Of a stretch of DNA of 64,000 nucleotides, positions 55,253 through 64,000 are shown in pieces. A program made the position numbers and the translations under genes. The notes under the pieces were generated by a model that was given only the letters and a program-made list of their open reading frames with translations, ran no database searches and was not told the DNA's origin. Each line of letters opens with the position of its first letter. Positions within the stretch are counted from its first letter, which is position 1. Source of the DNA: Candidatus Bipolaricaulota bacterium (GTDB lineage Bacteria > Bipolaricaulota > Bipolaricaulia > Bipolaricaulales > Bipolaricaulaceae); NCBI GenBank assembly GCA_022838705.1, contig JALHJZ010000003.1:112377-176376 (forward strand). Reading direction: 5' to 3'.

Positions 55253-58034
55253 ACCACAGCTTGCGCACCTCAACAAGGAGCGCGGGCAGGAGCACGAGGG
55301 GCAGCACGATGAGCCAATCCTGAGCCCGCAGCGGCCGCGTGTCAAACGCCTGCTGCAGACCAGGCACGTACAGCACAAGCATCGTCAGGCCCAGGGAGGC
55401 GAGCACCGCCCACTGCATCCAGCGGTTGGTCAGGAACCCAATCTGGTGGAGAGGTACGCGCTCGGAACGGGCGGTGTACGCCCGCGCGAGCTCGGCCAAC
55501 ACCAGCGTCGTGAAGGCGAGCGTCATCGCCTCCTCGTGGAGGATCCCGTGGCCGAGGTGCCCGAGGGCATACACGCCGAGGACCGCGGCGGTGAGGGCCC
55601 CGGCCTGGAACGCGATCCCGACCGCCATCTCGCGGTTGATGATCGGCTCCCGCGGCGAGCGCGGCGGCCGGTTCATGATCCCCGGCTCACCCTTCTCCAC
55701 CCCCAGCGCCAGTGCCGGGGCACCGTCGGTGAGGAGGTTGAGCCACAGGAGCTGGATCGCCGTGAGCGGGGCCGGCCACCCGATGAGGATCGCCCCGAAG
55801 ATGACCGCGATCTCCGCGAAGTTGCAGGAGAGGAGGAAGTTCACCGTCTTGCGGATGTTGGAGTAGATGATGCGCCCCTGTTCCACCGCCGCCACGATCG
55901 ACGCGTAGTTGTCGTCGGTGAGGACCATGTCCGCCGTGTTCTTGGCTACGTCCGTGCCCGCGATGCCCATCGCGATCCCGATATCCGCCCGCCGCAGGGC
56001 GGGGGCATCGTTGACCCCATCCCCGGTCATGGCCACGATCTCCCCCCGCGCCCGTAGCGCATCCACGATCTGGACCTTGTGGTAGGGAGAGACACGGGCG
56101 AAGACGTCGATCTCCTCGATCTGCAGCGCGAGCTCTCCCTCTACCATCCGGTCGAGGTCAGCCCCCGACGCGACGCGCCGCCCGGGCTGGAGGAGGCCGA
56201 TCTCGCGGGCGATCGCCTCCGCTGTCGCGACGTGGTCGCCAGTGATCATGATCGTGCGCAGCCCGGCCTGGCGGGCCAGGGCGATCGCCTCCGCCACCTC
56301 CGGCCGCGGTGGGTCCTGCATCCCAACGAGCCCTAGGAACACGAGGTCCGTCTCCGCGGTCCCCGGGGTGACCTCCGTCGGCAGTTCCCCCAACGGCTTG
56401 TAGGCCACGGCAAGCACGCGCAGGCCCTGGGATGCCATCCCCTCGTTCGTGCGGTTGATCTCCGCCCGCAGGCCGTCGGAGAGCGGCGCAGGGCCGGTCG
56501 CGTCTTGAATCATCGTGCACAAGGAGAGGATGACATCCGGAGCGCCCTTGACGATGGACACGTAACGTCCGCCTGGGACCACCAGCGGGGCGGAACTGTC
56601 CAGCGCATGCAGGGTCGCCATCCTCTTCCGCTCAGAGTCAAACGGGACCTCCGCCAACCGGGGGAACGCCGCCACGGTGGCCTTGTCCATCCCCGCCTTG
56701 GCCGCAGCCACCACGAGGGCGCCCTCCGTGGGGTCGCCGATGATCCGGTACCCCTTCGCGCCCTGGCGGAGCTCGGCGTCGTTGCAGAGGAGCCCGGCCC
56801 ACAGGGTCGCGTGCAGCACAGGGTGTTCCTCGACCCGAACCTCGCGCCCATCGCACCGGAACCCTCCCACCGGCTCGAACCCCTGGCCGGAGACGGCAAA
56901 GGTCTTCCCCCCTGCCCAGACCTGCGTCACCGTCATCTGGTTCTGGGTAAGCGTCCCTGTTTTATCTGTGCAGATGACGGTCGCCGAGCCAAGGGTCTCC
57001 ACCGAGGGCAGGCGCCGCACGAGCGTGTGGCGACGCAGCATCTCCCGCGTCCCCAGGGCGAGGCACATCGTGACGATCGCCGGCAGCCCTTCAGGGACAG
57101 CGGCCACCGCCAAGCTCACCGCGACCATGAAGAACCCGATCAGGGCGTGCTGGGCGTGGTCGAGGTAGACGCGCAACCCCTCCGCCCACAGGAGGCTGAT
57201 CTCGGTCTGGCGGAGGAGGGACAGCACGAACACCAGCACGCAGACCACGAGGATGGCCGTCCCGAGGACCTTCCCGAACACCTCGAGCTTCTTCTGAAGC
57301 GGGGTCTCCTCGGCCGTCTCCTCGATCATCTCCGCGATCGCGCCGAGTTGGGTCTCCGTGCCGGTCCCCACCACGATCCCCCGGCCCCGCCCGTAGACGA
57401 CGGTCGTCCCCATGAACGCGGAATTGGTGCGATCGGCGATCGGCGTCTCTGCGGCAAGAACCGGTTCCGCCTTCTTCTCCACCGGGACGGACTCCCCGGT
57501 GAGGGACGACTCATCCACCCGCATCTGCGCCGCCTCGATCAGACGCAGGTCAGCGGGCACGATCGTGCCCGCCTCGAGGAGGACCACATCGCCGGGGACG
57601 AGGTCCCGTGCCCGGACGGTCGTCCTCTCCCCATCGCGCACGACATGGGCCTCGGGCGCCGCCATTTCCTTGAGGCTCTGCAGCGCCTTCTCGGCCTGAC
57701 TCTCCTGCGTCGCGCCCACGAACGCGTTGAGGACAACGATCGCGAGGATGATGACCGAATCAAGCCATCCCAGCGGCTCAGGGTCGATCACCTGTACGAC
57801 CAGCGAAACGAGCGCCGCCGCGAGGAGGATCCACACCACGAATCCACGCAGCTGCGCAACAAGCCGCTTCCAGAACGGCGTGGGTGGGGTCTCAGGGAGG
57901 GCATTCGGGCCGTAGCGGGCGAGCCGCTCCCGCGCCTCCGCCGAGGTGAGCCCCGTCCCGGGGTCCACCTCGAGGGCGGCCGCGACGTCACCAACCGAGA
58001 GAGCGTGCCACGTCTTCTTCGTTTCCACCGTCAT
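55224..58034 (-). CDS. P-type ATPase, Ca2+ pump type (P2)
   Basis: 936 residues. Actuator TGES at 179-182, phosphorylation site CTDKTGTLT with Asp357, and hinge [20 protein letters not shown]. Calcium-site residues of SERCA have counterparts: helix 4 [10 protein letters not shown] (Glu), helix 5 [11 protein letters not shown] (Asn and Glu), helix 6 [13 protein letters not shown] (Asn, Thr, Asp), and helix 8 [12 protein letters not shown] (Glu). So it probably expels Ca2+ rather than Na+/K+. About ten membrane helices. ATG 58034 follows ggggagatg. The pyrophosphatase gene ends 9 bases upstream on the same strand, so the two ion pumps look co-transcribed. Confidence 0.93.
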   Translation of the reverse strand: MTVETKKTWHALSVGDVAAALEVDPGTGLTSAEARERLARYGPNALPETPPTPFWKRLVAQLRGFVVWILLAAALVSLVVQVIDPEPLGWLDSVIILAIVVLNAFVGATQESQAEKALQSLKEMAAPEAHVVRDGERTTVRARDLVPGDVVLLEAGTIVPADLRLIEAAQMRVDESSLTGESVPVEKKAEPVLAAETPIADRTNSAFMGTTVVYGRGRGIVVGTGTETQLGAIAEMIEETAEETPLQKKLEVFGKVLGTAILVVCVLVFVLSLLRQTEISLLWAEGLRVYLDHAQHALIGFFMVAVSLAVAAVPEGLPAIVTMCLALGTREMLRRHTLVRRLPSVETLGSATVICTDKTGTLTQNQMTVTQVWAGGKTFAVSGQGFEPVGGFRCDGREVRVEEHPVLHATLWAGLLCNDAELRQGAKGYRIIGDPTEGALVVAAAKAGMDKATVAAFPRLAEVPFDSERKRMATLHALDSSAPLVVPGGRYVSIVKGAPDVILSLCTMIQDATGPAPLSDGLRAEINRTNEGMASQGLRVLAVAYKPLGELPTEVTPGTAETDLVFLGLVGMQDPPRPEVAEAIALARQAGLRTIMITGDHVATAEAIAREIGLLQPGRRVASGADLDRMVEGELALQIEEIDVFARVSPYHKVQIVDALRARGEIVAMTGDGVNDAPALRRADIGIAMGIAGTDVAKNTADMVLTDDNYASIVAAVEQGRIIYSNIRKTVNFLLSCNFAEIAVIFGAILIGWPAPLTAIQLLWLNLLTDGAPALALGVEKGEPGIMNRPPRSPREPIINREMAVGIAFQAGALTAAVLGVYALGHLGHGILHEEAMTLAFTTLVLAELARAYTARSERVPLHQIGFLTNRWMQWAVLASLGLTMLVLYVPGLQQAFDTRPLRAQDWLIVLPLVLLPALLVEVRKLWFSWREKRAG

Positions 58035-58043
58035 CTCCCCCCA

Positions 58044-60101
58044 CTACGCCCAGAGGAGGAGGATCACCGGGGCGAACACCTCGGCGACGAGCGACATTAC
58101 GGTGATCATCGTGTTCAGGGATGGACCCGCGGTGTCCTTGAACGGGTCGCCCACCGTGTCCCCCGTGACCGCCGCCTTATGGGCCTCCGATCCTTTCCCG
58201 CCATACGCCCCGGTCTCCACGTACTTCTTGGCGTTATCCCACGCCCCACCGGCATTGGCCATGAACAGGGCGAAGATGATCCCGGTGAGGATGCTCCCCG
58301 CCAGGAACCCCGCCAACGCCTCCTTCCCCAAAAGCAGCATCACCACCACAGGCACGAGGATCGCGAGCGAGCACGGGAACAGAAGCTCACGGAGCGCGCC
58401 CCGGGTCGCGATGTCCACGCACGTCTTGTAGTCAGGTTTCGCTTTCCCCTCGATTAGCCCGGGGATCTCCCGGAACTGCCGGCGCACCTCCTCCACCATC
58501 CGCCCCGCGTTCCGACCCACAGCGAGGATGAGGAGGGCCGAGAAGAGCGGGGGCATCATCGCCCCCAGGAACAGGCCGATGATCACGGGGTAGCTGATGA
58601 GGTTGATCCCCTGGGTGAGGTCGATGTCCACCAGGTGGGTGTACGCGGCGAACATGGCGAGCACGGTGAGGGCCGCCGCCCCAATCGCGAACCCCTTCGT
58701 GACCGCCTTCGACGTGTTGCCCTGCGCATCGAGGGCGTCTGCCACGGCGAGCGCATCCGGGCCGAGGTCACCCTGCTCCGCGATCCCGCGGGCGTTATCC
58801 GAGATCGGGCCGAACGCATCGGAAGAGATGATCGTGGCCACGATGGACAGCATCCCCACCGCGGATACCGCGATCCCGTAGAACGGGTTAACCCCGAACA
58901 TCTCCGCCAGCGTCCAAGAGGCAAACGTGGCGATGCAGATCCCAAGAATGGAGGGGACGATGCTGAGCAGGCCATACGAGAACCCGGTCATGATGTTGAT
59001 CGCGGCGCCCTTCGTCGCCGCCTCGGCCGTGCTCAACGTAGGACGGCGGTCGATCGAGGTGAAGTAGTCCGTCGTCATCCCGATCACGATCCCCGCCCCC
59101 AACCCGGCCAGGGTGGGGAGGAACACGCCCAGCCATTCCTGCCCCGGGAGGCCCGCGGTGTAGGTAACCGCGAACAGGAGCACGAGGAACAAGCCGGATG
59201 TCGCAAAGAGGCCGCCGTTTAAGGCCGCCCCTGGGTTGCCGCGCATGAGGAAGCGCACCATGAACACTCCCGCGATCGAGGCAACCAGCCCTACCGCGGC
59301 GATCATCAATGGGAGCAGGGTGAGGACCCCTCCCCCGAGCTCCGCGCCGAGAATCATCGCCGCCACGATCGCTGCGATGTAGGAGTCCACAAGATCGGCG
59401 CCCATCCCCGCCACATCGCCCACGTTGTCGCCAACGTTATCGGCGACAACGGCCGGGTTCCGCGGGTCGTCCTCGGGGATCCCGAGCTCCACCTTACCCA
59501 CGAGGTCCGCACTGATGTCCGCCGTCTTCGTGTAGATGCCGCCGCCGGCCTTTGCAAACAGGGCGAACGCGCTCGCTCCGAAGCTGAACCCGAGCGTGAC
59601 CTGAGCCGCGTCCATCTCGGTCCACCCCAGGGCGGTCCGGCCCAGGTAGTAGATGAGGCTGATCCCAAATAGGGAGAGGCCCACGATCGCGAGGCCCATC
59701 ACCGCTCCCCCGTAGTAGGCGACGGGGAACGCCGCCGACAGCCCCTCCCGTGCCGCATTGGCCGTGCGCACATTGGCCCGCACCGCAGCCGTCATCCCCA
59801 GCGATGCGGCAATTGTCGAGCAGCCTGCGCCGAGCAGGTACGCCACGGCTACCGCCACTCCGTGTTCAGCTCCCTGGGTGACCCCCACCAGGATCCCGAT
59901 CACGGGGGCCACGATCCCGAGGAATGCGAGCAGGGTCACGTTCTGACGCCGGAGGTAGGCGCTCGCCCCGTCCTGAATCGCCTTCGCCACGTCCAGCATC
60001 CGGTCCGTGCCGCCCGCGCGACGCGTGACCTGGCGATACAAATAGAGAGCGAACAGGATAGAAACAAGACCGACTCCCGCCGCAATGAACTCCCACATCA
60101 T
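58044..60101 (-). CDS. hppA: Proton-pumping membrane pyrophosphatase, K+-independent type
   Basis: 685 residues with about 16 helices. The catalytic segments are [15 protein letters not shown] and [20 protein letters not shown], plus [16 protein letters not shown] and the C-terminal [14 protein letters not shown]. The ion-type switch reads [10 protein letters not shown] at 461-470: Lys465 and Thr468 are the residues of K+-independent H+-pumps, where K+-dependent ones have Ala and usually Gly or Ala. It stores PPi energy as a proton gradient. ATG 60101 follows caaggaggg. It is followed by the Ca2+-type ATPase. Confidence 0.96.
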   Translation of the reverse strand: MMWEFIAAGVGLVSILFALYLYRQVTRRAGGTDRMLDVAKAIQDGASAYLRRQNVTLLAFLGIVAPVIGILVGVTQGAEHGVAVAVAYLLGAGCSTIAASLGMTAAVRANVRTANAAREGLSAAFPVAYYGGAVMGLAIVGLSLFGISLIYYLGRTALGWTEMDAAQVTLGFSFGASAFALFAKAGGGIYTKTADISADLVGKVELGIPEDDPRNPAVVADNVGDNVGDVAGMGADLVDSYIAAIVAAMILGAELGGGVLTLLPLMIAAVGLVASIAGVFMVRFLMRGNPGAALNGGLFATSGLFLVLLFAVTYTAGLPGQEWLGVFLPTLAGLGAGIVIGMTTDYFTSIDRRPTLSTAEAATKGAAINIMTGFSYGLLSIVPSILGICIATFASWTLAEMFGVNPFYGIAVSAVGMLSIVATIISSDAFGPISDNARGIAEQGDLGPDALAVADALDAQGNTSKAVTKGFAIGAAALTVLAMFAAYTHLVDIDLTQGINLISYPVIIGLFLGAMMPPLFSALLILAVGRNAGRMVEEVRRQFREIPGLIEGKAKPDYKTCVDIATRGALRELLFPCSLAILVPVVVMLLLGKEALAGFLAGSILTGIIFALFMANAGGAWDNAKKYVETGAYGGKGSEAHKAAVTGDTVGDPFKDTAGPSLNTMITVMSLVAEVFAPVILLLWA

Positions 60102-60274
60102 CTACAATCCCTCCTTGCCCCGCGCCGCTCGTTTCCCTCCGGCGCGCGGGACACCCCAAGGGCCCGATCTTCTCTTGGAAGTGTCCCCCCCGCAACCTCG
60201 GCCGGGCGATGCGTCAGGATGGCAGTGCTGTCCACCACGGAGAAAACACCCGCCCACAGGATACGGAGCGGGCA

Positions 60275-60306
60275 ATAGAAAACCCGGGAGCCGAAGCTCC
60301 CGGGTT
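60275..60306 (-). terminator. Intrinsic terminator after the surface protein gene
   Basis: On the minus strand: 11-bp perfect stem aacccgggagc/gctcccgggtt with a TTCG tetraloop, running into ttctatt. It lies 37 bases after the stop at 60343, a textbook rho-independent terminator. Confidence 0.85.
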
Positions 60307-60342
60307 CACACCTTGTGTACCCGTTGTCCAAGGATCACTCCC

Positions 60343-63321
60343 TCACACGCCGGGGGCCTCCACGATCTGGAACACGACAACGCGGATCACCGTGCTCCCA
60401 AGAGAGATCCACAACCGATAGGTTCCGAGCGCGAGATCAGCGGTAGCGAACTGGAACTGGTAGTTGTCCGTGGGTTCGATCCGCTTCCCCGCCACCACCC
60501 TCTTTTCAAGATCCGGCGCGACCACTGCCCCAGCACCGCCCGCCAACTCATCCGCCGACGTGAGGACGGCATGAGGGAGGCACGGGACCGTACCGCACGC
60601 GGCCGGGGCGACCACCGCCACCGTGATCATCTCCCCCCGGCGCACCACCTGCGGCGCCTGCTCGCCGGCAAACCGGATCAGGACCGGCTCGTTCGTCGTG
60701 CGGGCCGTGGCCGCCAAGCACACCTCGGCAGCGTCGAGCCCGTTGATCACGATGTACTGGTTGCCGTCCCAGCTCGTATCCAGATCGGGGAGCGAGGGAT
60801 CCACCCGTTCCATCGTCGCGTACTGCTCCGCCCCGTGCACACCGTAGCCCGCCGCCCACCCGTCGCGGTGGGGGTCGTCGGCGTTGGCGGTGTCCACAAC
60901 GTTCCCGGCCGGATCGACGAGCTCCAGGATCTCCCCCCGGTCGGCGAGATCGAGGACGAATGGAAGGAACACGAGCTCCGATGGAAACTCGGTTGGATCC
61001 ACGTCAGGATAGGCCCAGAGGAAGAATTGTTCGTTCACCGCCTGCGCGGTACCGACGAGCGGGTTTCCGTTCCGGTCGGCGCCATGCGTGAGGATGCCTT
61101 CGTTGGCGCGCCAGTTCTGTTCCGTGTCCCGCGCGAACGGGCTCACCCGCTCCATCGTGGCATACGGGTGAGCGCCCCCCAAGCCGTAGCCGGCCGCCCA
61201 GCCCATCTGGCCGATCCGGTGCGCGTTCGCGGTGTCGACCACCTCTCCGGTCGGGTCGAGGAGCTCCAGCACACCACCCTGCGGATCGAGGGGCACGTTG
61301 TAGATGAGGTCAGCCGGGATGCCGCGAACCACGTCGTCACTCCCCCGCTCGAGGAGGTACGTTGCATACGGGGCAATCGTCCCGCGGAGTTCGACCATCT
61401 TCCACTCCCGCTCCCCGGCCGTGGCCGGCCGGGCCAGGCGCCAGCGGAGGACCCATCCGGTGAGGTCTATTGGAGCCTCGGTCACATTGGTGAGCTCGAT
61501 CCACTGGTCGTTCTCGCTCGCTGGCGTCCCACCCCAGGCGATCTCGCTGATCACAACCGGCCCCACATCGTCGTAGATGAGATCGGCCTCGATGTCGCTC
61601 ACCACCTCGTCGGTGCGGCGCTCCAGGAGGTAGAACCCGTCCGGGTCGATCGTCCCGGCGAGCTCCACGACCTTCACGTACCTCTCAACCATCGTCACTG
61701 GCTGCTTCCGCCGCCAGCGAAGCGTCCACCCCGTGAGGTCCAGCGGCTCGTCAGCCGAGCTGTAGAGCTCGACCCACTCGTGGTTTTGGTTCGCTGCCGT
61801 GCCGCCCCAAGCGATCTCGTTGATCACGATCCTCGGTCCGAGGGCACCTCCTCCGCCGGCGATCTCCTCCCCGCAGTCCTCAACCGTAATCCGGACCGTT
61901 CCCACCGCAAACGCGCCGGTGGGATCGGTGACGGTGTAGGCGATGAAGTCCGTGCCGAGAAAGCCAAGCTGCGGCACGTACACCACATCCACCGACGCGC
62001 TGTGCGGCGCGCTGTACGTGACCGCGCTCAGGTTCCCGCTAAGGGCACCGTAGGTCGGTGCCCCCATGATCGCGAACGTCAGCGGATGAGACGCCGGGTC
62101 CCCAGGGTTCACGTCCGGGTCGCTGCCACGCAAGGAGAAGGCGAGCGGGACGTTCTGACACGTGACGAGGGGCAGGCTCTCTGCGATGGGGGGCTCGTTG
62201 TTCCGCACCCAGTTCTTCAGGGCATCAGGCCCGTTCAGACCGCCCGATCCGGTTGCCCGCCGCAGAACCAGCCCAGCTACCGTAACGTCCGCCGTCGCTC
62301 GGATGGTGACGCCACCCAGGTTCGACGAGAACAGAGTCACGAAAGCCTGCCCGCTGCTCGTCGTCACCGCTGACGGCGTGACGAACGTAGCCCCAGCCGT
62401 GTTGCTGAGAAGCGTGAACACGACCGGCGTGCCATTTGAGGCCGGCACCCAGCCAGCGCCGGCGTTGACCTCCACCAGCGCGGTCACGGTGTGGTCTGTG
62501 CCCACTGGATTGACCGAGCTCAACGGGGTCACGCTAATCCGCGCATCCACGTAGGTTTTCGCGGCGTTGCCACCATTCCCGGGCGTGCCCGTCACACGGA
62601 CAAACGCCCCGTTGCCGAATAGGTCCGCTGCCGCCTGAATCAAGACCGTTTCCGGCGTTGAGGAAACGATCTGCGCTGTCGCCTGACCCGCGCTGTTCGT
62701 GACCGAGGTGTTGACCCCGCCGACGAAGATCGCGGTCCCGCCAACGATGGAGAACGTGACTCCCACGCCAGGCGCTGGAAGCCACGCGAACCCGTCGGTT
62801 GTCGTCTCAACCAGCGCGACCAGCGTGTGCGGATCCCCCACTTCATTCGTGGCAGAAAGCGGACTCAGGCTGATCCGTCCCTGCACGTAGGTCTTCTGCG
62901 CAGGCACGGTGCTCCCACCTAGGCCGTCCGTCGTCCGCACGACTTGCGTCCCGCCGGGGAACGTCATCGTCACCGTCGGGGTTGCCAGGAACACCCCTGG
63001 CGCAGTGCTGTTGATCATCAGGTTCCATGTTGCGCTCATCCCGTTCGGGGCCACCGTGGGTCCGCTCAAGCTCTGGCTCCCCGGCGTCGGCGCCACGGTG
63101 TGGCTGAGGGCCCACGAACTGGGCACCGCTCCTTCCGCGTACGCGGTGATCGCAAACGTGTGCGGGTCGCCCACTGCGTTTGTCGCCTGCCCCGGCGTGA
63201 TGGCGATGTAGCCATCTACCCCTACGTAGTGGCTCGGATCCGTGTCGCTCACCGTCTGACCGTTGTACGTCGTCTGCGCGGTCCCCACGTTCGCGTACTG
63301 CCCCGCTTGGGCCGCCCCCAC
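60343..63321 (-). CDS. Large surface protein with Ig-like, cadherin-type and lamin-tail domains (main frame)
   Basis: 992 residues from the first start codon in this frame, but the real N-terminus lies upstream in another frame. Invasin-like Ig repeats come first (TYVQGRISLSPLSATNEVGD, TYVDARISVTPLSSVNPVGT), then a cadherin-type domain (residues about 400-510, VTYSAPHSASVDVVYVPQLG). Two lamin-tail repeats follow: IVINEIAWGGTAANQNHEWV and VVISEIAWGGTPASENDQWI. A beta domain at the end closes with IRVVVFQIVEAPGV. It is secreted or cell-surface. No sorting motif is evident. The terminator follows directly. Confidence 0.8.
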   Translation of the reverse strand: MGAAQAGQYANVGTAQTTYNGQTVSDTDPSHYVGVDGYIAITPGQATNAVGDPHTFAITAYAEGAVPSSWALSHTVAPTPGSQSLSGPTVAPNGMSATWNLMINSTAPGVFLATPTVTMTFPGGTQVVRTTDGLGGSTVPAQKTYVQGRISLSPLSATNEVGDPHTLVALVETTTDGFAWLPAPGVGVTFSIVGGTAIFVGGVNTSVTNSAGQATAQIVSSTPETVLIQAAADLFGNGAFVRVTGTPGNGGNAAKTYVDARISVTPLSSVNPVGTDHTVTALVEVNAGAGWVPASNGTPVVFTLLSNTAGATFVTPSAVTTSSGQAFVTLFSSNLGGVTIRATADVTVAGLVLRRATGSGGLNGPDALKNWVRNNEPPIAESLPLVTCQNVPLAFSLRGSDPDVNPGDPASHPLTFAIMGAPTYGALSGNLSAVTYSAPHSASVDVVYVPQLGFLGTDFIAYTVTDPTGAFAVGTVRITVEDCGEEIAGGGGALGPRIVINEIAWGGTAANQNHEWVELYSSADEPLDLTGWTLRWRRKQPVTMVERYVKVVELAGTIDPDGFYLLERRTDEVVSDIEADLIYDDVGPVVISEIAWGGTPASENDQWIELTNVTEAPIDLTGWVLRWRLARPATAGEREWKMVELRGTIAPYATYLLERGSDDVVRGIPADLIYNVPLDPQGGVLELLDPTGEVVDTANAHRIGQMGWAAGYGLGGAHPYATMERVSPFARDTEQNWRANEGILTHGADRNGNPLVGTAQAVNEQFFLWAYPDVDPTEFPSELVFLPFVLDLADRGEILELVDPAGNVVDTANADDPHRDGWAAGYGVHGAEQYATMERVDPSLPDLDTSWDGNQYIVINGLDAAEVCLAATARTTNEPVLIRFAGEQAPQVVRRGEMITVAVVAPAACGTVPCLPHAVLTSADELAGGAGAVVAPDLEKRVVAGKRIEPTDNYQFQFATADLALGTYRLWISLGSTVIRVVVFQIVEAPGV

Positions 63322-63344
63322 CTTCGTCAGCGTCGCGCTCGCCC

Positions 63345-64000
63345 CCGGCGCCAGTGAGGATGTTCGTGACCGTCACGTTCCCCGTGTTCTTCACCTCGTA
63401 CGTCCACGTCACCGTCGACCCCACCGCCACCACCGGACCCGGCGCACTATCAGCGTCGTGCCCGTTCGTCTTCTTCTCGAGGGAGAGCCCCGGCGCCTGC
63501 GTGGCCGTGATCGTCTCCTCGCCCTGCCCCGTTACGTTCGGACCCGTCGGCGGCGTCCCCGTACCCGTTGCAACGTTGTACACGCTCCCCGCGTCCAGAT
63601 CGGACTGGCTGATCGCGTAGGTGGCCTGCGCCGTCCCCTGCTCGCCTGGCCCCAGCGTCGCCGGCGTCACGGCCAGGTTCGCTACCCCCAGCCGCGCATC
63701 GTCGATCTTCACGTTCGTGAGCGTCACGTTCCCCGTGTTCGTCACCGTGAATGTGTACGTGATCCCTTGCCCAACCGCGCTGTACGCCTCCGGACTCGCG
63801 CTCTTCACCACCGCAACCGCCGGCTGCGCCACCAGCGTCTGGCTGTCACCGTCGCTGTCGCTCACCCCAGCCCCGTTGTGGTAACCGGTCACCGTTGCCG
63901 TGTTCGTGAACGTCCCCGCGTTGATGTCCGCCTGCGTGAGAACGTAGCTGCCAGTGAACGTCGTCGTGTTCGTCGCCCCTGGCGCCAAGCTCGCGATCGG
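63345..64000 (-). pseudogene. Upstream part of the same surface protein in another frame (frameshifted, cut by window end)
   Basis: On the minus strand the frame is open from the window edge with DUF11-type repeats: SLAPGATNTTTFTGSYVLTQ, QPAVAVVKSASPEAYSAVGQ, GPGEQGTAQATYAISQSDLD. At about 63352 the repeat would normally continue with LAPGASATLTKVGAAQAGQY, but that sequence is found in the neighbouring frame instead. A one-base insertion or two-base loss near 63350-63357 therefore joins it to the gene at 60343. It could be a true mutation, slippage in repeats or an assembly error. Confidence 0.7.

Noticed and set aside
56505..58457. Plus-strand frame opposite the P-type ATPase
   Set aside because: Shadow of a strongly conserved gene.
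60085..62373. Plus-strand 762-residue frame opposite the surface protein
   Set aside because: No domain, low-complexity, crosses the terminator; the minus strand holds clear repeats.

Overview
This is a GC-rich bacterial chromosome segment carrying almost only housekeeping and energy genes. I see no integrase, transposase, plasmid gene, rRNA or CRISPR array. The cell had two membranes: there is a C-terminal LptD-like barrel, further outer-membrane-type proteins, a LolA-like protein beside an RND exporter, HtrA and YidD. Anaerobic, low-energy metabolism is suggested by NfnAB, a pyrophosphatase proton pump, pyruvate phosphate dikinase and a PFK with a PPi-type residue. SpoVS and a GerMN-type domain occur without other sporulation genes. 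This mix would fit Candidatus Bipolaricaulota (OP1/Acetothermia) or another deep-branching diderm, but sequence alone cannot settle the phylum.

Layout. 1-6.2 kb: end of class II FBP aldolase, PFK, a C-terminal processing protease and an M20 amidohydrolase, facing a beta-rich exported protein with YidD and DNA polymerase IV. 6.2-15.2 kb: spoVS-argS-ftsY-ppdK followed by two peptide-ABC permeases, with a solute-binding protein convergent to them. 15.2-24.9 kb: a type III pantothenate kinase-like gene, nfnAB, the main sigma factor, topA, groESL under a CIRCE-like operator, and ruvB. 24.9-29.4 kb: an atypical CDP-alcohol phosphotransferase, a 983-residue LptF/G-LptA-LptD fusion and a HEAT-repeat protein. 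29.5-34.9 kb: tryptophanase, a PP-loop protein, HtrA, an M55 D-aminopeptidase and five tRNA genes. 35-40.2 kb: a secreted protein, an RND/MMPL exporter and a LolA-like protein behind a promoter with a TetR-type palindrome, then a DUF401 permease. 40.2-49.96 kb: metK with a structured leader, endonuclease Q, a CoA-transferase, an aminotransferase, ndk, valS, uppS and cdsA. 49.97-60.1 kb: TldD, a NifU-like scaffold, a lone Cas4-like nuclease, small envelope proteins, a RimI-like acetyltransferase, a Ca2+-type P-ATPase and H+-PPase. 60.3-64 kb: a very large repeat-built surface protein, cut by the window edge and apparently frameshifted.

How the genes fit together. PFK, PPDK and the H+-PPase suggest a pyrophosphate-linked glycolysis in which PPi energy is also stored as a proton gradient. 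NfnAB would couple NADH, ferredoxin and NADPH pools. UppS and CdsA serve envelope lipid synthesis, while the Lpt fusion and the RND/LolA-like operon look like two routes for moving lipid to the outer membrane.

The most unusual object is the Lpt fusion. One frame appears to encode the inner-membrane permease, the periplasmic bridge and the outer-membrane barrel of lipopolysaccharide export, with a signal-peptide-like segment at the junction. A second general feature is that about eight genes have a -10-like hexamer 5-10 nt before the start codon, which points to leaderless transcripts.
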